DNA of 64,000 bases from the NCBI RefSeq assembly GCF_033708015.1, contig NZ_CP137920.1, positions 1,364,001 through 1,428,000 on the forward strand, read 5' to 3'. The position numbers and the translations under genes are program-made. Source of the DNA: Proteus vulgaris (GTDB taxonomy: Bacteria > Pseudomonadota > Gammaproteobacteria > Enterobacterales > Enterobacteriaceae). Below are positions 34,171 to 45,800 of the stretch, in pieces (positions within the stretch are counted from its first letter, which is position 1; each line of letters starts with the position of its first letter). The notes under the pieces are model-generated. The model was given only the letters and a program-made list of their open reading frames with translations, did no database searches and was not told the DNA's origin.

Positions 34171-34932
34171 ATGTTTACGGTCATTATCCCAGGTCGATAT
34201 GCATCGACCCGTTTACCGGGTAAACCTCTCGCGGATATTCATGGTAAGCCTATGATTGTTCGTGTAATGGAACAGGCTATGCGCTCTGGTGCAAACCGAG
34301 TCATTGTTGCAACTGATAACTTAGATGTTGTTGCCGCAGTTGAAAAAGCGGGTGGGGAAGCGTGCATGACTCGCGAAGATCACCATTCTGGTACAGAACG
34401 TTTAGCTGAAGTCATTGAAAAATACCAATTTGCAGATGACGAGATAATCGTTAACGTACAAGGTGATGAGCCTCTTATTCCACCCACTATTATTACTCAA
34501 GTAGCCGAAAATTTGGCGAGTTGTGGCGCAGGAATGGCGACATTAGCGGTGCCTATTGTTGACTCAAAAGAAGCTTTTAATCCGAATGCGGTGAAAGTTG
34601 TGATGGATGCAAAAGGTTTCGCACTTTATTTTTCTCGTGCAACCATTCCTTGGGAAAGAGATCGTTTTAATTTGTCACATGATGAAATTGGTGAGCACTA
34701 TTTACGCCATATTGGTATTTATGCTTATCGCGCGGGCTTTATACGTCGATATATTACTTGGGAGCCAAGCCCATTAGAATCTATTGAAATGTTAGAGCAA
34801 CTGCGTGTGCTGTGGTATGGTGAAAAAATCCATGTTGCAAAAGCATTAGAAGTTCCTGGTGTGGGTGTAGATACACAAGATGATCTTATCGCAGCCAGAG
34901 CTGCCTATCGTGCTCTTAATCAAGAATTTTAA
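34171..34932 (+). CDS. kdsB: 3-deoxy-manno-octulosonate cytidylyltransferase
   Basis: Makes CMP-Kdo for the lipopolysaccharide inner core. The nucleotide-binding N-terminus [15 protein letters not shown] is diagnostic, and [11 protein letters not shown] carries the metal-binding Asp. The 253 residues are slightly longer than E. coli (248). Upstream purine-rich sequence in the end of ycaR supplies the ribosome site. Confidence 0.97.
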   Translation: MFTVIIPGRYASTRLPGKPLADIHGKPMIVRVMEQAMRSGANRVIVATDNLDVVAAVEKAGGEACMTREDHHSGTERLAEVIEKYQFADDEIIVNVQGDEPLIPPTIITQVAENLASCGAGMATLAVPIVDSKEAFNPNAVKVVMDAKGFALYFSRATIPWERDRFNLSHDEIGEHYLRHIGIYAYRAGFIRRYITWEPSPLESIEMLEQLRVLWYGEKIHVAKALEVPGVGVDTQDDLIAARAAYRALNQEF

Positions 34933-34959
34933 TTATTATATTAAAATCTGAAATCTCTC

Positions 34960-34990
34960 GCGGCACTTATTTTATTAAGTGCCGTTTTTA
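34960..34990 (+). terminator. Terminator after kdsB
   Basis: Stem CGGCACTTA / TAAGTGCCG followed by TTTTTATATTTTTTT. Confidence 0.92.
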
Positions 34991-35472
34991 TATTTTTTTA
35001 ACTTTATTTAACTATTTAATGTTATTGAGTTTATTATCGCTAAATTACAATTTTTAATTGTAATATTGGTTATTTCTCTGACATTTGGCGACGAATATCT
35101 TCCATTCTCACTTCTTAATCCCCAAGTTTCAATATATTGATGATCTCAGTTTCAATAAGATATCTCTTTTATCAAAATATAAAAATCTTAATTTGTATAA
35201 TGACTTAAAAATAGAATGGAAAAAATAAGATGCTCAAAAAATGATGAATATAAAAAGTGAGTAAAATATTGATTGAAAGAAATATTATGTTTTTCCCGTT
35301 CAACCTATTAAATAATGATCTAACCATCAATTATATAATTTAATTACTGCTATACTTTTAAATAATTGAAATACGTAATTATAACGCCAATTTTTGGGAA
35401 AAAGTAAAAACATTATCTATACTAAATAATTATAAAGGTTTAAGTATTAAATGATTAAAGGAGTTTGAAAAT
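34991..35472. other. AT-rich gap before the cupin-mqo pair
   Basis: About 480 bases with no gene seen. Very AT-rich, presumably the promoter region for the cupin-mqo operon; no operator recognised. Confidence 0.45.
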
Positions 35473-35868
35473 ATGATCCGATGTGTTCGCTTATGGACTG
35501 GAGAAGATGGTAATTCGTTATTTGAAGAAGGTGTTATCGAATTTCAAAATAGCTCTCAAGGCGATAGGGAAAGTTTGCCTATCAATGTTTCAGAATTATC
35601 GTTTCGGGAAACAACTTCTGGTGGTTCATATGATTGGCATCAAGATCCCGTTCCTCGTTATGTTATTACCTTATCAGGAACATTAGAGTTTGAAACAAAA
35701 GATGGTTCTACTTTCATTATTAAGCCTGGTGATGTGTTATTAGCACAAGATAACAGTGGTACAGGTCATAAATGGCGTCTTTTAGATAATGAGCCTTGGC
35801 GTCGTGCTTATGTTGTCTATAAAGAAGATGCAGGATTATGTTTTAAGGCTGGCAAAATAACCAACTAA
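35473..35868 (+). CDS. Cupin-domain protein paired with mqo
   Basis: A 131-residue single cupin. The metal-ligand pattern is partial: GSYDWHQDPVPRYVITLSG gives one His and a possible Glu substitute, and KPGDVLLAQDNSGTGHKWR gives the second-motif Gly-His. No signal peptide. AAAGGAG lies upstream of the ATG. It ends 13 bases before mqo, so the two genes form an operon. The function is unknown; a small-molecule sensor or a side enzyme of dicarboxylate metabolism is possible from context only. Confidence 0.8.
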   Translation: MIRCVRLWTGEDGNSLFEEGVIEFQNSSQGDRESLPINVSELSFRETTSGGSYDWHQDPVPRYVITLSGTLEFETKDGSTFIIKPGDVLLAQDNSGTGHKWRLLDNEPWRRAYVVYKEDAGLCFKAGKITN

Positions 35869-35881
35869 TTGAGGGATTGTT

Positions 35882-37378
35882 ATGAATAAATCTATTAGTG
35901 AGCAGGTTGATGTCGCATTAATTGGCGCTGGTATTATGAGTGCGACGCTCGGTACACTACTTAAAGAGCTTGAACCTAGTTTAAAAATCGCAATGTTCGA
36001 AAGACTAAATGATTGTGGCCAAGAGAGCTCTAATTCATGGAATAATGCAGGAACAGGACATGCCGCTAACTGTGAACTAAATTATACGCCACCAAATCCT
36101 GATGGAACTGTCAATATCAGCAAAGCATTAGAAGTTAATACAGAATTCGATTTATCTCGTCAGTTATGGTCTTATTTAGTAACAAAAGGAAAAATTACTG
36201 ACCCGCGAGATTTTATTCATGCTTGCCCACATATGAGTTTTGTTTGGGGTGCTGATAACGTTAAATTTCTTCATCAACGTTATCGCCAAATGTCTGCTAA
36301 TCACTGTTATGAAAATATGGAATACAGTGAAGATAAAAAACAAATTGAAGATTGGGCACCATTAATAATGGAAGGGCGAGATCCCAATCAACAACTTGCA
36401 GTGACTCGTGTTGCTACTGGCACTGATGTCGATTATGGTGCATTAACACATTTATTAGTTAAGCAACTTTCTCAACAAGACAATTTTGAGTTGCACTATA
36501 AACATGATGTTATCGATATCAAGAGAAATGAAGCTGGTGGTTGGAATATTGAAGTTAAAGATCTCACCACTCATGATAAATACCTAATTTCAGCCAAATA
36601 TGTGTTCGTTGGTGCAGGTGGCCGTGCCATCGATTTATTACAAAAATCAGGTATTCCAGAAGGTAAAGGTTACGGGGGGTTCCCTGTTAGTGGTATTTGG
36701 TTGCGCTGTGATGAAGATAAAATTTCTAATCGCCATCATGCTAAAGTTTATGGGAAAGCGGATGTAGGTTCACCGCCTATGTCTGTACCACACCTTGATA
36801 CACGTATTATTGCAGGTAAACGCTCTTTACTCTTTGGTCCTTATGCTGGATTTTCGAGTAAATTTTTAAAACAGGGTTCATATTTAGATTTATTTGAGTC
36901 AATTCGATTAAGTAATATAGAACCGATGCTTGATGTAGCAAAAGATAACTGGTCATTGACTGAATATTTAATTGGTCAAGTCTTACAAACTTCTGCACAT
37001 CAATTTGAAATGCTCAAACAATTTTATCCTCAGGCACAGCATGAAGATTGGCAAGAAGCGGTAGCTGGACAACGGGTTCAGATCATTAAGCCTGAAGCTA
37101 AGCATCATGGCGTGTTAGAATTTGGTACTGAGTTAATTAGCAGTGCAGATAAATCATTCTCAGTATTATTAGGGGCGTCACCAGGTGCTTCTACAGCGGC
37201 ATTTATTGCTATCAATATCATTAAGTCTTGTTTTAAAGAGCAGCTTGAAAGTGATGGTTGGGAAGATCGTCTTAAAACGATTATTCCAACTTATGGTATT
37301 GATCTTAAAGTTGATGAGGATGCTTGTCGAAATATTCGTGCATCAACAGCTAAAATATTAAAATTAGATACGCCTTAG
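35882..37378 (+). CDS. mqo: Malate:quinone oxidoreductase
   Basis: FAD-dependent, membrane-associated enzyme that oxidises malate to oxaloacetate and passes electrons to quinone. The FAD Rossmann motif is VALIGAGIMSATLGTLL near residue 10, with SSNSWNNAGTGHAANCELNYTP, GYGGFPVSGIWL and LLGASPGASTAA as family blocks. The 498 residues fit class 1 Mqo. GAGGGA precedes the ATG. Not found at this site in E. coli. Confidence 0.95.
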   Translation: MNKSISEQVDVALIGAGIMSATLGTLLKELEPSLKIAMFERLNDCGQESSNSWNNAGTGHAANCELNYTPPNPDGTVNISKALEVNTEFDLSRQLWSYLVTKGKITDPRDFIHACPHMSFVWGADNVKFLHQRYRQMSANHCYENMEYSEDKKQIEDWAPLIMEGRDPNQQLAVTRVATGTDVDYGALTHLLVKQLSQQDNFELHYKHDVIDIKRNEAGGWNIEVKDLTTHDKYLISAKYVFVGAGGRAIDLLQKSGIPEGKGYGGFPVSGIWLRCDEDKISNRHHAKVYGKADVGSPPMSVPHLDTRIIAGKRSLLFGPYAGFSSKFLKQGSYLDLFESIRLSNIEPMLDVAKDNWSLTEYLIGQVLQTSAHQFEMLKQFYPQAQHEDWQEAVAGQRVQIIKPEAKHHGVLEFGTELISSADKSFSVLLGASPGASTAAFIAINIIKSCFKEQLESDGWEDRLKTIIPTYGIDLKVDEDACRNIRASTAKILKLDTP

Positions 37379-37392
37379 TCATCGTATTTATT

Positions 37393-37428
37393 AAAAAAAA
37401 CAGACCTGTTGTTATGGTCTGTTTTTTT
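37393..37428. terminator. Terminator between mqo and the transporter gene
   Basis: Stem AAAAACAGACC / GGTCTGTTTTT with A and T runs on both sides, serving two convergent genes. Confidence 0.9.
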
Positions 37429-37481
37429 ATTCGTGTTGCTATTATAAATAATATTTTCTCAGATAAATACACTTAGAAAAC

Positions 37482-38405
37482 TTACATCATTTCTACAATA
37501 GAAATACCACCAATAATAGAAAGTAATGAACACAACGTACTTAATAATACGGTACCTGTTGCCATATCGGTATAAGCCTTATTTGTAATAGCTAAGGCAG
37601 GCACTGCTGTTGCGGTAGGTAAGACACCAATTAGAAATACCGCTTTTAATAACTCAGTCTCTAATCCAAGTGCAAACCCCGTTCCTAGAATTAATGCTCC
37701 TTGCACAACATTTTTTATTATCACATTAAAAACAATTTCAGTATTAACTTTAAGTTTAAGGCCTGAAATTAATAGTCCTAAGAAAAATAATGCCACTCCC
37801 CCCGATGTTTTCCCTATTTCATTAACTGAGTTTTGTAAAATCTCTGGAAGTTTAACGCCAAAAATAGCAAGTATAGCCCCGAAGATAGGTAGGAAAACTA
37901 ATGGCTGAGATATAGCATTAAGCAATGACTGGAAAATACTTTTCCCTTGTTTGGCGCCACTAATCATCATCATCGTAAAAGGTAAAATAATCACTGTGTA
38001 GATCAAATTCCCCACGACCATAGCAATCAAACCTGATGAACCGACTGTTGCTAGTAATACCGGTGGTCCACAATAAGCCATATCAGGAAATGAAACCGAC
38101 AACGCCTGCATTGCAGAATTCTTTTTATCATGTTTGAAAATAAACTTGCCACCTAAAAAACCAATGAGATAAGAAACAAGTAATCCTACCGCTAGCGCTA
38201 ATAGATAATCGATATTAAAGAAAACCGAAGGAGAAGCTTGGGTTGCCGCTAAAAAGAGTGAAAACGGTAGTGCAATTTTAACGACAAAATCAGCAAAGGC
38301 TTGTGAATACTCTCTTTTAATAAACCCATATTTACCGGAGAGCCATCCAACTAAAAGCCCTAATATAATCGGTCCCAGTGCTGATAAGATGGTATGCAGT
38401 AACAT
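37482..38405 (-). CDS. AEC-family transporter (malonate/malate efflux or uptake type)
   Basis: A 307-residue inner-membrane carrier with about ten hydrophobic segments in two halves, typical of the auxin efflux carrier family. It includes LGPIILGLLVGWLSGKYG at the N-terminus and the central Pro-containing LPIFGAILAIFGVKLPEIL. Family members transport malonate or malate (MdcF, MleP). The convergent mqo gene makes a C4-dicarboxylate substrate attractive, but that is inference. AGAGGT precedes the ATG. Confidence 0.85.
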   Translation of the reverse strand: MLLHTILSALGPIILGLLVGWLSGKYGFIKREYSQAFADFVVKIALPFSLFLAATQASPSVFFNIDYLLALAVGLLVSYLIGFLGGKFIFKHDKKNSAMQALSVSFPDMAYCGPPVLLATVGSSGLIAMVVGNLIYTVIILPFTMMMISGAKQGKSIFQSLLNAISQPLVFLPIFGAILAIFGVKLPEILQNSVNEIGKTSGGVALFFLGLLISGLKLKVNTEIVFNVIIKNVVQGALILGTGFALGLETELLKAVFLIGVLPTATAVPALAITNKAYTDMATGTVLLSTLCSLLSIIGGISIVEMM

Positions 38406-38814
38406 ATTACCTCTGGATGTTTAATATAGTGATTTTTGTTTTATTCAAGCATCCATAACTAATTAAAAAATAGTTATATCTTTATATGAATAAAACAACT
38501 CCGTATTATTACTTAGTAATAAAAATTAAATCTTTTTAATTATCGAAGATATTTGAAATTATTCAATAGATAAATGTCAATGTTATTTCATAGTGCTAAA
38601 AATAATACTTCATTTAGTAAATAGCACATGGAAAATTAAATTTAATAATAAAAACCATATATTAATATGGTTTTTAATGATATATAAAATTATTTTCTAA
38701 TGCGCGTTCTATATATCTAATTCGTAACATGGTGATAACTTTTTTATAGAATATAATACATATTAATAATATCGATATCTGTTGAGTATTCAACGAGTTG
38801 ATTATTGAGGAAAA
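38406..38814. other. Gap between the AEC transporter and elyC
   Basis: About 410 AT-rich bases, no gene recognised. It contains the transporter's promoter side. Confidence 0.45.
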
Positions 38815-38838
38815 CTGAACCTCTATGTTGAGGTTCAG
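38815..38838 (-). terminator. Terminator after elyC
   Basis: Stem CTGAACCTC / GAGGTTCAG, followed on the minus strand by TTTTCC, 14 bases past the elyC stop. Confidence 0.75.
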
Positions 38839-38851
38839 TATGGAGAAGAGA

Positions 38852-39685
38852 TCAGTTATCTGAATTTATTTTATCTGACGGGGAATGATTATTTTCTGAT
38901 ATTTCTGTAGGTTGTTCCGAGGGTTTTACTGATTGCCATATCGATCCTAAAAATTCATACCATGCACGTTCGCTGTGTTGAAAATAGGTGGCGGAAGGAA
39001 AATATTTTTCCCAAGGATGTAATGGTGAAGTGATAGCCAATTGATTAGCTGGTGCAACAATAGGTTTCATTCCTCGCGCTAAAAAGAAACGCTCAGCACG
39101 AGCTAAATGGTTAGCAGACGTCACAAGTAAAAATGGTTTTTTGCCAATTAATTTATCAACTTCATAAGCTTCTTCTTCAGTATCTTTGGGTGTTGATAAG
39201 GCGATAGTTTTCTCAGCAGGTACACCTAAAGATTGTGCAACTTGAGCCGCTACCTCTGCACTGCTTATCTTATTAACACCGGCACCACCTGTAAAAATCA
39301 GTGTTGCGTTAGGATTGCGATAGTAGAGTCTTACACCTTCAGCAACACGAAACAAACTGTTGTTAAGAAGATTAGAACTTGGCGCCCATTCTGGGTTATA
39401 AGTAAATCCACCTCCTAAAACAACAATGTAGTTCACATCTTGTTGCGAATTTTCTCGTAATTCATAACGAGCTTGATACTCTTTTTCACTTGGCATTAAT
39501 AGTGTATCGGCAACAGGCTGTATACCTAAAATAGTTAATAGAACAAGCGCGACAGTGAGTAGGCTTTTTCCCGTCTTTTGCCAACGAGTAAACCAAAGAA
39601 GTGCTAATGCAAAAAAGGCAATTAATAAGAGCAAAGGCAAGGGCATCAGAAAGCCTGCAACATATTTTTTGAGCAAAAACAGCAT
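38852..39685 (-). CDS. elyC: Envelope biogenesis factor ElyC (DUF218)
   Basis: Inner-membrane protein needed in E. coli for normal peptidoglycan and undecaprenyl-linked precursor flow at low temperature (YcbC). Two N-terminal helices (residues 7-30 and 38-58), then the DUF218 domain with VNYIVVLGGGF, FTGGAGVNKIS and LLVTSANHLARAERFF. The 277 residues exceed E. coli (259) through a Ser/Asn-rich C-terminal tail. AGGA precedes the ATG. It is divergent from cmoM as in E. coli. Confidence 0.94.
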   Translation of the reverse strand: MLFLLKKYVAGFLMPLPLLLLIAFFALALLWFTRWQKTGKSLLTVALVLLTILGIQPVADTLLMPSEKEYQARYELRENSQQDVNYIVVLGGGFTYNPEWAPSSNLLNNSLFRVAEGVRLYYRNPNATLIFTGGAGVNKISSAEVAAQVAQSLGVPAEKTIALSTPKDTEEEAYEVDKLIGKKPFLLVTSANHLARAERFFLARGMKPIVAPANQLAITSPLHPWEKYFPSATYFQHSERAWYEFLGSIWQSVKPSEQPTEISENNHSPSDKINSDN

Positions 39686-40060
39686 AAATCATCCTAAATT
39701 GAGTGAAATACATGCAATTGATAGCGAAAGCTTAGTGAAAACTAGGGGAATTCTAAGACGTTGTGTCAAAATAGCTAACACAACAACGTTTCATTAAGTT
39801 TTCATCAATAGAAATAAAGAGCCGTTTAATAATTTATAAAACGATAAACGTTTGAACGTTAAATTTTTTATTAATAAGCGTTATATTTATACTGCGCTTT
39901 GCGAATAGTCTGATTCATGACTTATTTCTTTAGAGAAAACAGTCAGTATCATAGAACACTGGTAAAATTGCCGTCATTATTTGTGTACAGTGTCTCATAT
40001 TTTTGAATTTATCAGAATGCAAAGAGCGCAAGTAGTCAGCTGTTATCATGAGGCGTTTTA
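39686..40060. other. Divergent promoter region elyC / cmoM-mukFEB
   Basis: 375 bases with no gene. An imperfect hairpin with arms ACGTTGTGT / ACACAACaACGT lies at 39759-39790. No consensus operator recognised. Confidence 0.45.
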
Positions 40061-40834
40061 ATGTCAGATCGTAATTTTGACGATATTGCAGATAAATTCT
40101 CCCGCAATATCTATGGCACAACAAAGGGTAAAATACGTCAAGCGGTGATTTGGGAAGATTTACAACAATTATTGACCCTCTTACCTAATCGGAGTTTGCG
40201 TATTTTAGATGCAGGTGGCGGTGAAGGTTATTTCTCTCGTCAGCTTGCTAAATTAGGACACCAAATTATCTTATGTGATTTATCACAAGAGATGCTTAAT
40301 CGCGCACAAGAAGCAGCGATTGAAGAGGGTGTTGTCGAGAACATGACGTTCGTTTGTTGTGCCGCTCAAGAAATGAAAGAGCATATAGATGAAGGGGTTG
40401 ATTTAATTCTATTTCATGCCGTATTGGAATGGATCACGGATCAGAAAGACGCCGTAAATGTTCTTACCGATATGTTGTTACCTCATGGTATTTTATCGCT
40501 GATGTTTTACAATGCGAATGGTATTGTCATGAGAAATGCGATTTTAGGAAATTTTCATCTGGCAAATCCAGAGATCCCACGTAGAAGAAAAAAATCGCTA
40601 TCACCTCAAAACCCATTGCAACCAGAAGATGTTTATCAATGGCTAGATGAGTTTTCGATGACAATATTAGGAAAAACCGGTGTCCGCGTTTTCCATGATT
40701 ATTTACAAAGTCGTCAGTTACAGAATAAAGACTTTCCATCGTTGCTTGCATTAGAGCAACGATATTGTCGGCAAGAGCCCTATATCAGTCTGGGGCGTTA
40801 CATTCATGTCATGGCACAAAAGCGTGTAAATTAA
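40061..40834 (+). CDS. cmoM: tRNA 5-carboxymethoxyuridine methyltransferase CmoM (SmtA)
   Basis: SAM-dependent enzyme that methylates cmo5U34 in tRNAs. The SAM motif I is ILDAGGGEGYF near residue 47, with LILCDLSQEML as motif II. The 257 residues fit (E. coli 261). GAGG precedes the ATG. First gene of the cmoM-mukF-mukE-mukB operon, nine bases before mukF. Confidence 0.96.
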   Translation: MSDRNFDDIADKFSRNIYGTTKGKIRQAVIWEDLQQLLTLLPNRSLRILDAGGGEGYFSRQLAKLGHQIILCDLSQEMLNRAQEAAIEEGVVENMTFVCCAAQEMKEHIDEGVDLILFHAVLEWITDQKDAVNVLTDMLLPHGILSLMFYNANGIVMRNAILGNFHLANPEIPRRRKKSLSPQNPLQPEDVYQWLDEFSMTILGKTGVRVFHDYLQSRQLQNKDFPSLLALEQRYCRQEPYISLGRYIHVMAQKRVN

Positions 40835-40843
40835 GGATGTACT

Positions 40844-42166
40844 ATGAGTGATTTTACCCAGACCGTTCCTGAGTTAGTGTCTTGGGCGAGAAAAAATGAT
40901 TTCTCAATCTCACTGCCACCAGAAAGATTAGCTTTTTTGATGGCAGTCGCTGTATTAAACAGTGAGCGTCTTGATGGCGAAATGAGTGAAGGGGAGTTAA
41001 TTGATGCCTTTAGGGAAGTGTGTAAAGGCTTCGAGCAACCCGCAGAATCAATACAAGTTCGCGCGAATAATGCCATTAATGACATGGTAAAGCAGCGACT
41101 TTTTAACCGTTTTACCAGTGAATTGGTAGAAGGTAATGCAATATACCGTTTAACTCCGTTGGGAATTGGAATTAGTGATTACTATATTCGCCAACGTGAA
41201 TTTTCATCATTGCGCTTATCTATGCAGCTTTCTATTGTGGCGGGTGAGCTTGATTCAGCAGCGAGCTCTGCTGAAGATGGCGGTGATGAATATCATTGGC
41301 ATCGTAATGTTTTTGCACCTCTAAAATATTCAGTGGCGGAAATTTTCGATAGCATTGATTTGTCTCAGCGAATTATGGATGAGCAGCAAAATACAGTAAA
41401 AGAAGATATTGCTGAGTTATTAAATCAAGATTGGCAAGCGGCTATTTCCAGCTGTGAACAGTTGTTGTCTGAAACGTCGGGTACATTAAGAGAGCTACAA
41501 GATACGCTTGAAGCCGCGGGTGATAAACTTCAAGCTAACCTCTTGCGTATTCAAGAAGCGAACATGAATACAGGCCATGTTGAGCAAATAGATACCTTAG
41601 TGTTTGAACTTCAAAGTAAGTTAGATCGTATTATTAGTTGGGGTCAACAATCTATTGATTTATGGATTGGCTATGATAGGCATGTCCATAAATTTATTCG
41701 TACAGCGATTGATATGGATAAAAACCGTATTTTTTCTCGCCGCTTACGTCAATCGGTACAAAACTATTTCGACAACCCATGGGCATTAACTTACGCTAAT
41801 GCTGATCGGTTGTTTGATATGCGTGATGAAGAACTGGTTTTACGTGATGAAGAAGTCACGGGTGAGTTACCCGAAGAGCTTGAATATCAAATGTTCAGTG
41901 AAGTGAACGAACAGATAGCGCAATGGGTAGAGCAAGAGCTTGCTTCTTACAAATTAGAACAACGAGCATTAGATCTCAGTTTAGTATTAGTTGAATACCT
42001 TAATCGTTATCCGCAACAGAAACATTTCGATGTTGCACGTATTGTTATTGATCAAGCAGTACGATTAGGTGTAGCGAAAGCTGAGCTCGCAGGATTACCT
42101 GCAAAATGGTCAGAAATTAACGAATATGGAGCTAAGGTACAAGCGCATGTCATCGATACATACTGA
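40844..42166 (+). CDS. mukF: Chromosome partition protein MukF (kleisin)
   Basis: Kleisin subunit of the MukBEF condensin. An N-terminal winged-helix dimerisation domain, a central helical region, and a C-terminal winged helix that binds the MukB head. The 440 residues equal E. coli. It begins [21 protein letters not shown], as in the family. AAGGA is upstream. It overlaps mukE by 20 bases, which implies translational coupling. Confidence 0.98.
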   Translation: MSDFTQTVPELVSWARKNDFSISLPPERLAFLMAVAVLNSERLDGEMSEGELIDAFREVCKGFEQPAESIQVRANNAINDMVKQRLFNRFTSELVEGNAIYRLTPLGIGISDYYIRQREFSSLRLSMQLSIVAGELDSAASSAEDGGDEYHWHRNVFAPLKYSVAEIFDSIDLSQRIMDEQQNTVKEDIAELLNQDWQAAISSCEQLLSETSGTLRELQDTLEAAGDKLQANLLRIQEANMNTGHVEQIDTLVFELQSKLDRIISWGQQSIDLWIGYDRHVHKFIRTAIDMDKNRIFSRRLRQSVQNYFDNPWALTYANADRLFDMRDEELVLRDEEVTGELPEELEYQMFSEVNEQIAQWVEQELASYKLEQRALDLSLVLVEYLNRYPQQKHFDVARIVIDQAVRLGVAKAELAGLPAKWSEINEYGAKVQAHVIDTY

Positions 42167-42878
42167 ACAATTTATGCCAGCAAAACTGGCGCAGGCATTA
42201 GCGAACTCACTTTTCCCTGAACTGGATAGCCAGTTACGTGCAGGTCGACATATCGGTATAGACTCTCTGGATAATCATGCTTTTTTGATGGATTTTCAAG
42301 ATGAGTTATCAGATTTTTATGCGCGTTATAACGTTGAATTAATTAGAGCGCCAGAAGGTTTTTTCTATTTGCGACCTCGTTCAACCACACTTATTCCACG
42401 CTCAGTCCTTTCTGAAATGGATATGCTGGTGGGGAAGATCCTTTGTTATCTCTATCTTAGCCCTGAACGATTAGCGAATCAGGGAATATTCACCGTTCAA
42501 GAACTGTTCGATGAATTAAGAACATTAGCAGATGAAACCAAACTTTTGCGCTTAGTGAATCAACGCTCAACAGGTTCTGATCTTGATTTGCAAAAATTAC
42601 AAGAAAAAATGAGAACCTCTTTAAATCGTTTACGTCGTTTAGGCATGATTTCATTCTTATTAAATGATATGCAGCGTTTTTCGATCACGGAATCTGTTTT
42701 CCGCTTTGGTGCCGATGTACGTAGTGGCGATTCTCCACTCGAGGCTCAAATGCGAATGATCCGAGATGGTGAAGCCATGGCACTTGAAGACAGCTCAGAA
42801 ACACTTAATGATGATGAAGAAAATGAAGATGAGCACTTACAATCCAGTGAAGATGATGCGGAGGAAGAAAATAAATGA
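42147..42878 (+). CDS. mukE: Chromosome partition protein MukE
   Basis: Winged-helix (KITE) partner of MukF in MukBEF. The start at 42147 gives [19 protein letters not shown], the family N-terminus, and 243 residues (E. coli 234). An earlier in-frame ATG at 42126 would add seven residues inside mukF. The extra length is in an acidic C-terminal tail rich in Asp and Glu. GAGCTAAGG upstream serves as ribosome site. It overlaps mukB by four bases (ATGA). Confidence 0.96.
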   Translation: MSSIHTEQFMPAKLAQALANSLFPELDSQLRAGRHIGIDSLDNHAFLMDFQDELSDFYARYNVELIRAPEGFFYLRPRSTTLIPRSVLSEMDMLVGKILCYLYLSPERLANQGIFTVQELFDELRTLADETKLLRLVNQRSTGSDLDLQKLQEKMRTSLNRLRRLGMISFLLNDMQRFSITESVFRFGADVRSGDSPLEAQMRMIRDGEAMALEDSSETLNDDEENEDEHLQSSEDDAEEENK

Positions 42879-45800
42879 TTGAACGGGGAAAATTTCGCTC
42901 ATTAACACTTATCAACTGGAATGGGTTCTTTGCTCGTACTTTTGATTTAGATGAGCTGGTGACCACGTTATCAGGTGGTAATGGTGCAGGTAAATCAACC
43001 ACTATGGCTGCATTTATCACGGCAATGATCCCTGATCTCACTCTACTTCATTTCCGTAATACAACAGAAGCGGGTTCCACAAGTGGATCGCGTGATAAAG
43101 GGTTATACGGGAAACTGCGTCCAGGTGTGTGTTATGCCGTATTAGATGTGATCAACTCGCGTCACTTACGTGCAGTGGTCGGTGTTCGTTTACAGCAAAT
43201 TGCAGGACGTGATAAGAAAGTTGATATCAAACCCTTTATGATCCAAGGGTTGCCAATGGCGGAAAATCCAACAGAAATTTTGACACAAGCTGTTGCAGAT
43301 CGCCAAGCCCGTGTTTTACCGCTTAATGAATTAAAAGAAAAAGTTGAAGCCATTGATGGGGTTGTTTTTAGACAATTTAATTCTATCACTGATTTTCATG
43401 CAGTCATGTTTGATTTAGGGGTTATTCCTAAACGTTTACGCTCAGCAAGTGATCGTGCCAAATTCTATCGTTTAATTGAAGCTTCATTATATGGTGGTAT
43501 TTCAAGTGCGATTACACGCTCTTTACGTGATTATTTACTCCCTGAAAACAGTGGTGTAAGAAAAGCGTTCCAAGATATGGAAGGCGCATTACGTGAAAAC
43601 CGAATGACGCTTGAAGCTATTCGTGTCACTCAATCTGATCGTGACTTATTTAAGCACTTAATTACAGAAGCAACATCTTATGTTGCTGCTGACTATATGC
43701 GCCATGCCAATGAGCGACGCGTTCATCTTGATGAAGCTTTAACCGTGCGTCGTGAGTTATGGAGCCAGCGTAAATCTATTAATAACGAAGCTTATCGCTT
43801 TATTGAAATGGGTAAAGAGTTAGAAGAGCAACAAGCGTTATCTTCTGATCTTGAAGCCGATTATCAAGCGGCTAGCGACCGACTAAATTTAGTGCAAAAT
43901 GCGGTTCGTCAACAAGAAAAAATTGACCGTTATGTTGCTGATGTAGAAGAAATAACGTTTCGTTTAGAAGAACAAAGCGAAGTGGTTGAAGAAGCCGCGT
44001 CTAAGAAAGAAGAACTTGAAGCACGCGTAGAATCAGCCGAAGAAGAAGTCGATGAGCTGAAAAGTCAGTTAGCAGATTATCAGCAAGCATTAGATGTACA
44101 ACAAACACGCGCTATCCAATATCGTCAAGCTGTGCAGGCTTTAGAGCGTGCTAAAGCACAATGTGATATTGCGGATTTAGACGAAATCAATGCAGAGCAG
44201 TGGGCTGAACGGATCCAAGCAAAAATCCAAAACATTACACATTCATTGCTTTCTATGGAGCAGAAACTCAATGTTTCTGAAGCGGCTAAAACGCAATTTG
44301 ATCAAGCCTATAAGCTGGTAAGTTCTATTGTTGGTGAGGTTGAGCGTCAAAATGCATGGGATGCTGCAAAAGTGGCATTACGTGAATGGTCTTCTCATCG
44401 ACATCAAGCGGATAGGGTTCATCCTATTCGTATGCAGTTGGCTGAATTAGAACAGCGTTTACATCAACGAAATAATGCAGAACGTCAACTTGAAGAGTTT
44501 AACAAACATCATGGTAAGTCGATGGAACCTGATGATTTGTTAATTCTCCAAGATGAATTAGAAGCAAAAATTGAAGAGCTTAGCGATTACGTTAATGAAT
44601 CTGGCGAACAGCGTATGCAAATGCGCCAAGAGCTGGATCAACTTAAACAACAAATTGAAAAGCTGAAAAAACAAGCGCCAGCATGGCTTGCAGCACAAGA
44701 TGCGTTAACACAATTATGCGAGCAGACTCGTCAATCTTTTGAAACCGGTCATCAAGTAACAGAGTATATGCAACAGTTACTTGAAAAAGAGCGTGAAGCA
44801 ACAGTATTACGTGATGAAACAGCCGCTCGCAAACAACAGATTGAAGCGCAAATTGAACGTTTAAGTCAGCCAAGTGGTGCTGAAGATGGGCGATTAATTA
44901 CATTAGCAGAACGTTTTAATGGCGTTTTATTATCAGAAATTTATGATGATATTACGTTAGACGATGCGCCTTATTTCTCTGCATTATATGGTCCAGCGCG
45001 TCATGCCATTGTTGTGCAAGATTTATCTCAAATTCAGGCGCAATTAGAAACATTAGAAGATTGTCCTGAAGATCTCTATTTTATTGAAGGCGACCCACAA
45101 TCTTTCGATGACAGCGTATTTAATGCCCAAGAGATGGATAAAGCGGTTCTTATCAAGAGTACTGATAGACAATGGCGTTATTCGCGCTACCCTGAAATAC
45201 CCTTGTTTGGCCGAGCCGCGCGTGAAAATCAATTAGAAATCTTATCGCGTCAGCGTGATGCGCTTGCTGAACTTTACGCAACACAAGCTTTTGATGTACA
45301 GAAGATCCAACGTGCTCACCATGCCTTTAGTCAGTTTGTGGGACAACATATTTCTGTGGCATTTGAGGCCGATCCTGAAGAGGGTATTCGTCAGCTTAAC
45401 CAACGACGTAACGAGCTAGAAAGAGCATTAGCGCAGTATGAAGAGAGCACTCAGCAACAGCGCCAACATTATGCACGAGCAAAAGAATCGCTAAATCTTC
45501 TTAATAAACTTATTCCTCAAGTTAATATCTTGATGGATGAAACACTGATCGATCGAGTTGAAGAGTTACGTGAAGAGCTGTACGCAGCTGAGGAATCAAT
45601 GCGTTACTTACAGCGTCACGAAAAAGCATTAGCAACATTAGAGCCTATCGCTTCAATCTTGCAAAGTGATCCACAAGAGCATGAACAGCTAGCGCAAGAT
45701 TACGAGCAAGCAAAGTCAGAGCAACAACGTTATCAGCAACAGGCTTTCTTGTTGGTAGAAGTGGTACAGCGTCGCCCACACTTTAGTTATAGTGATGCTG

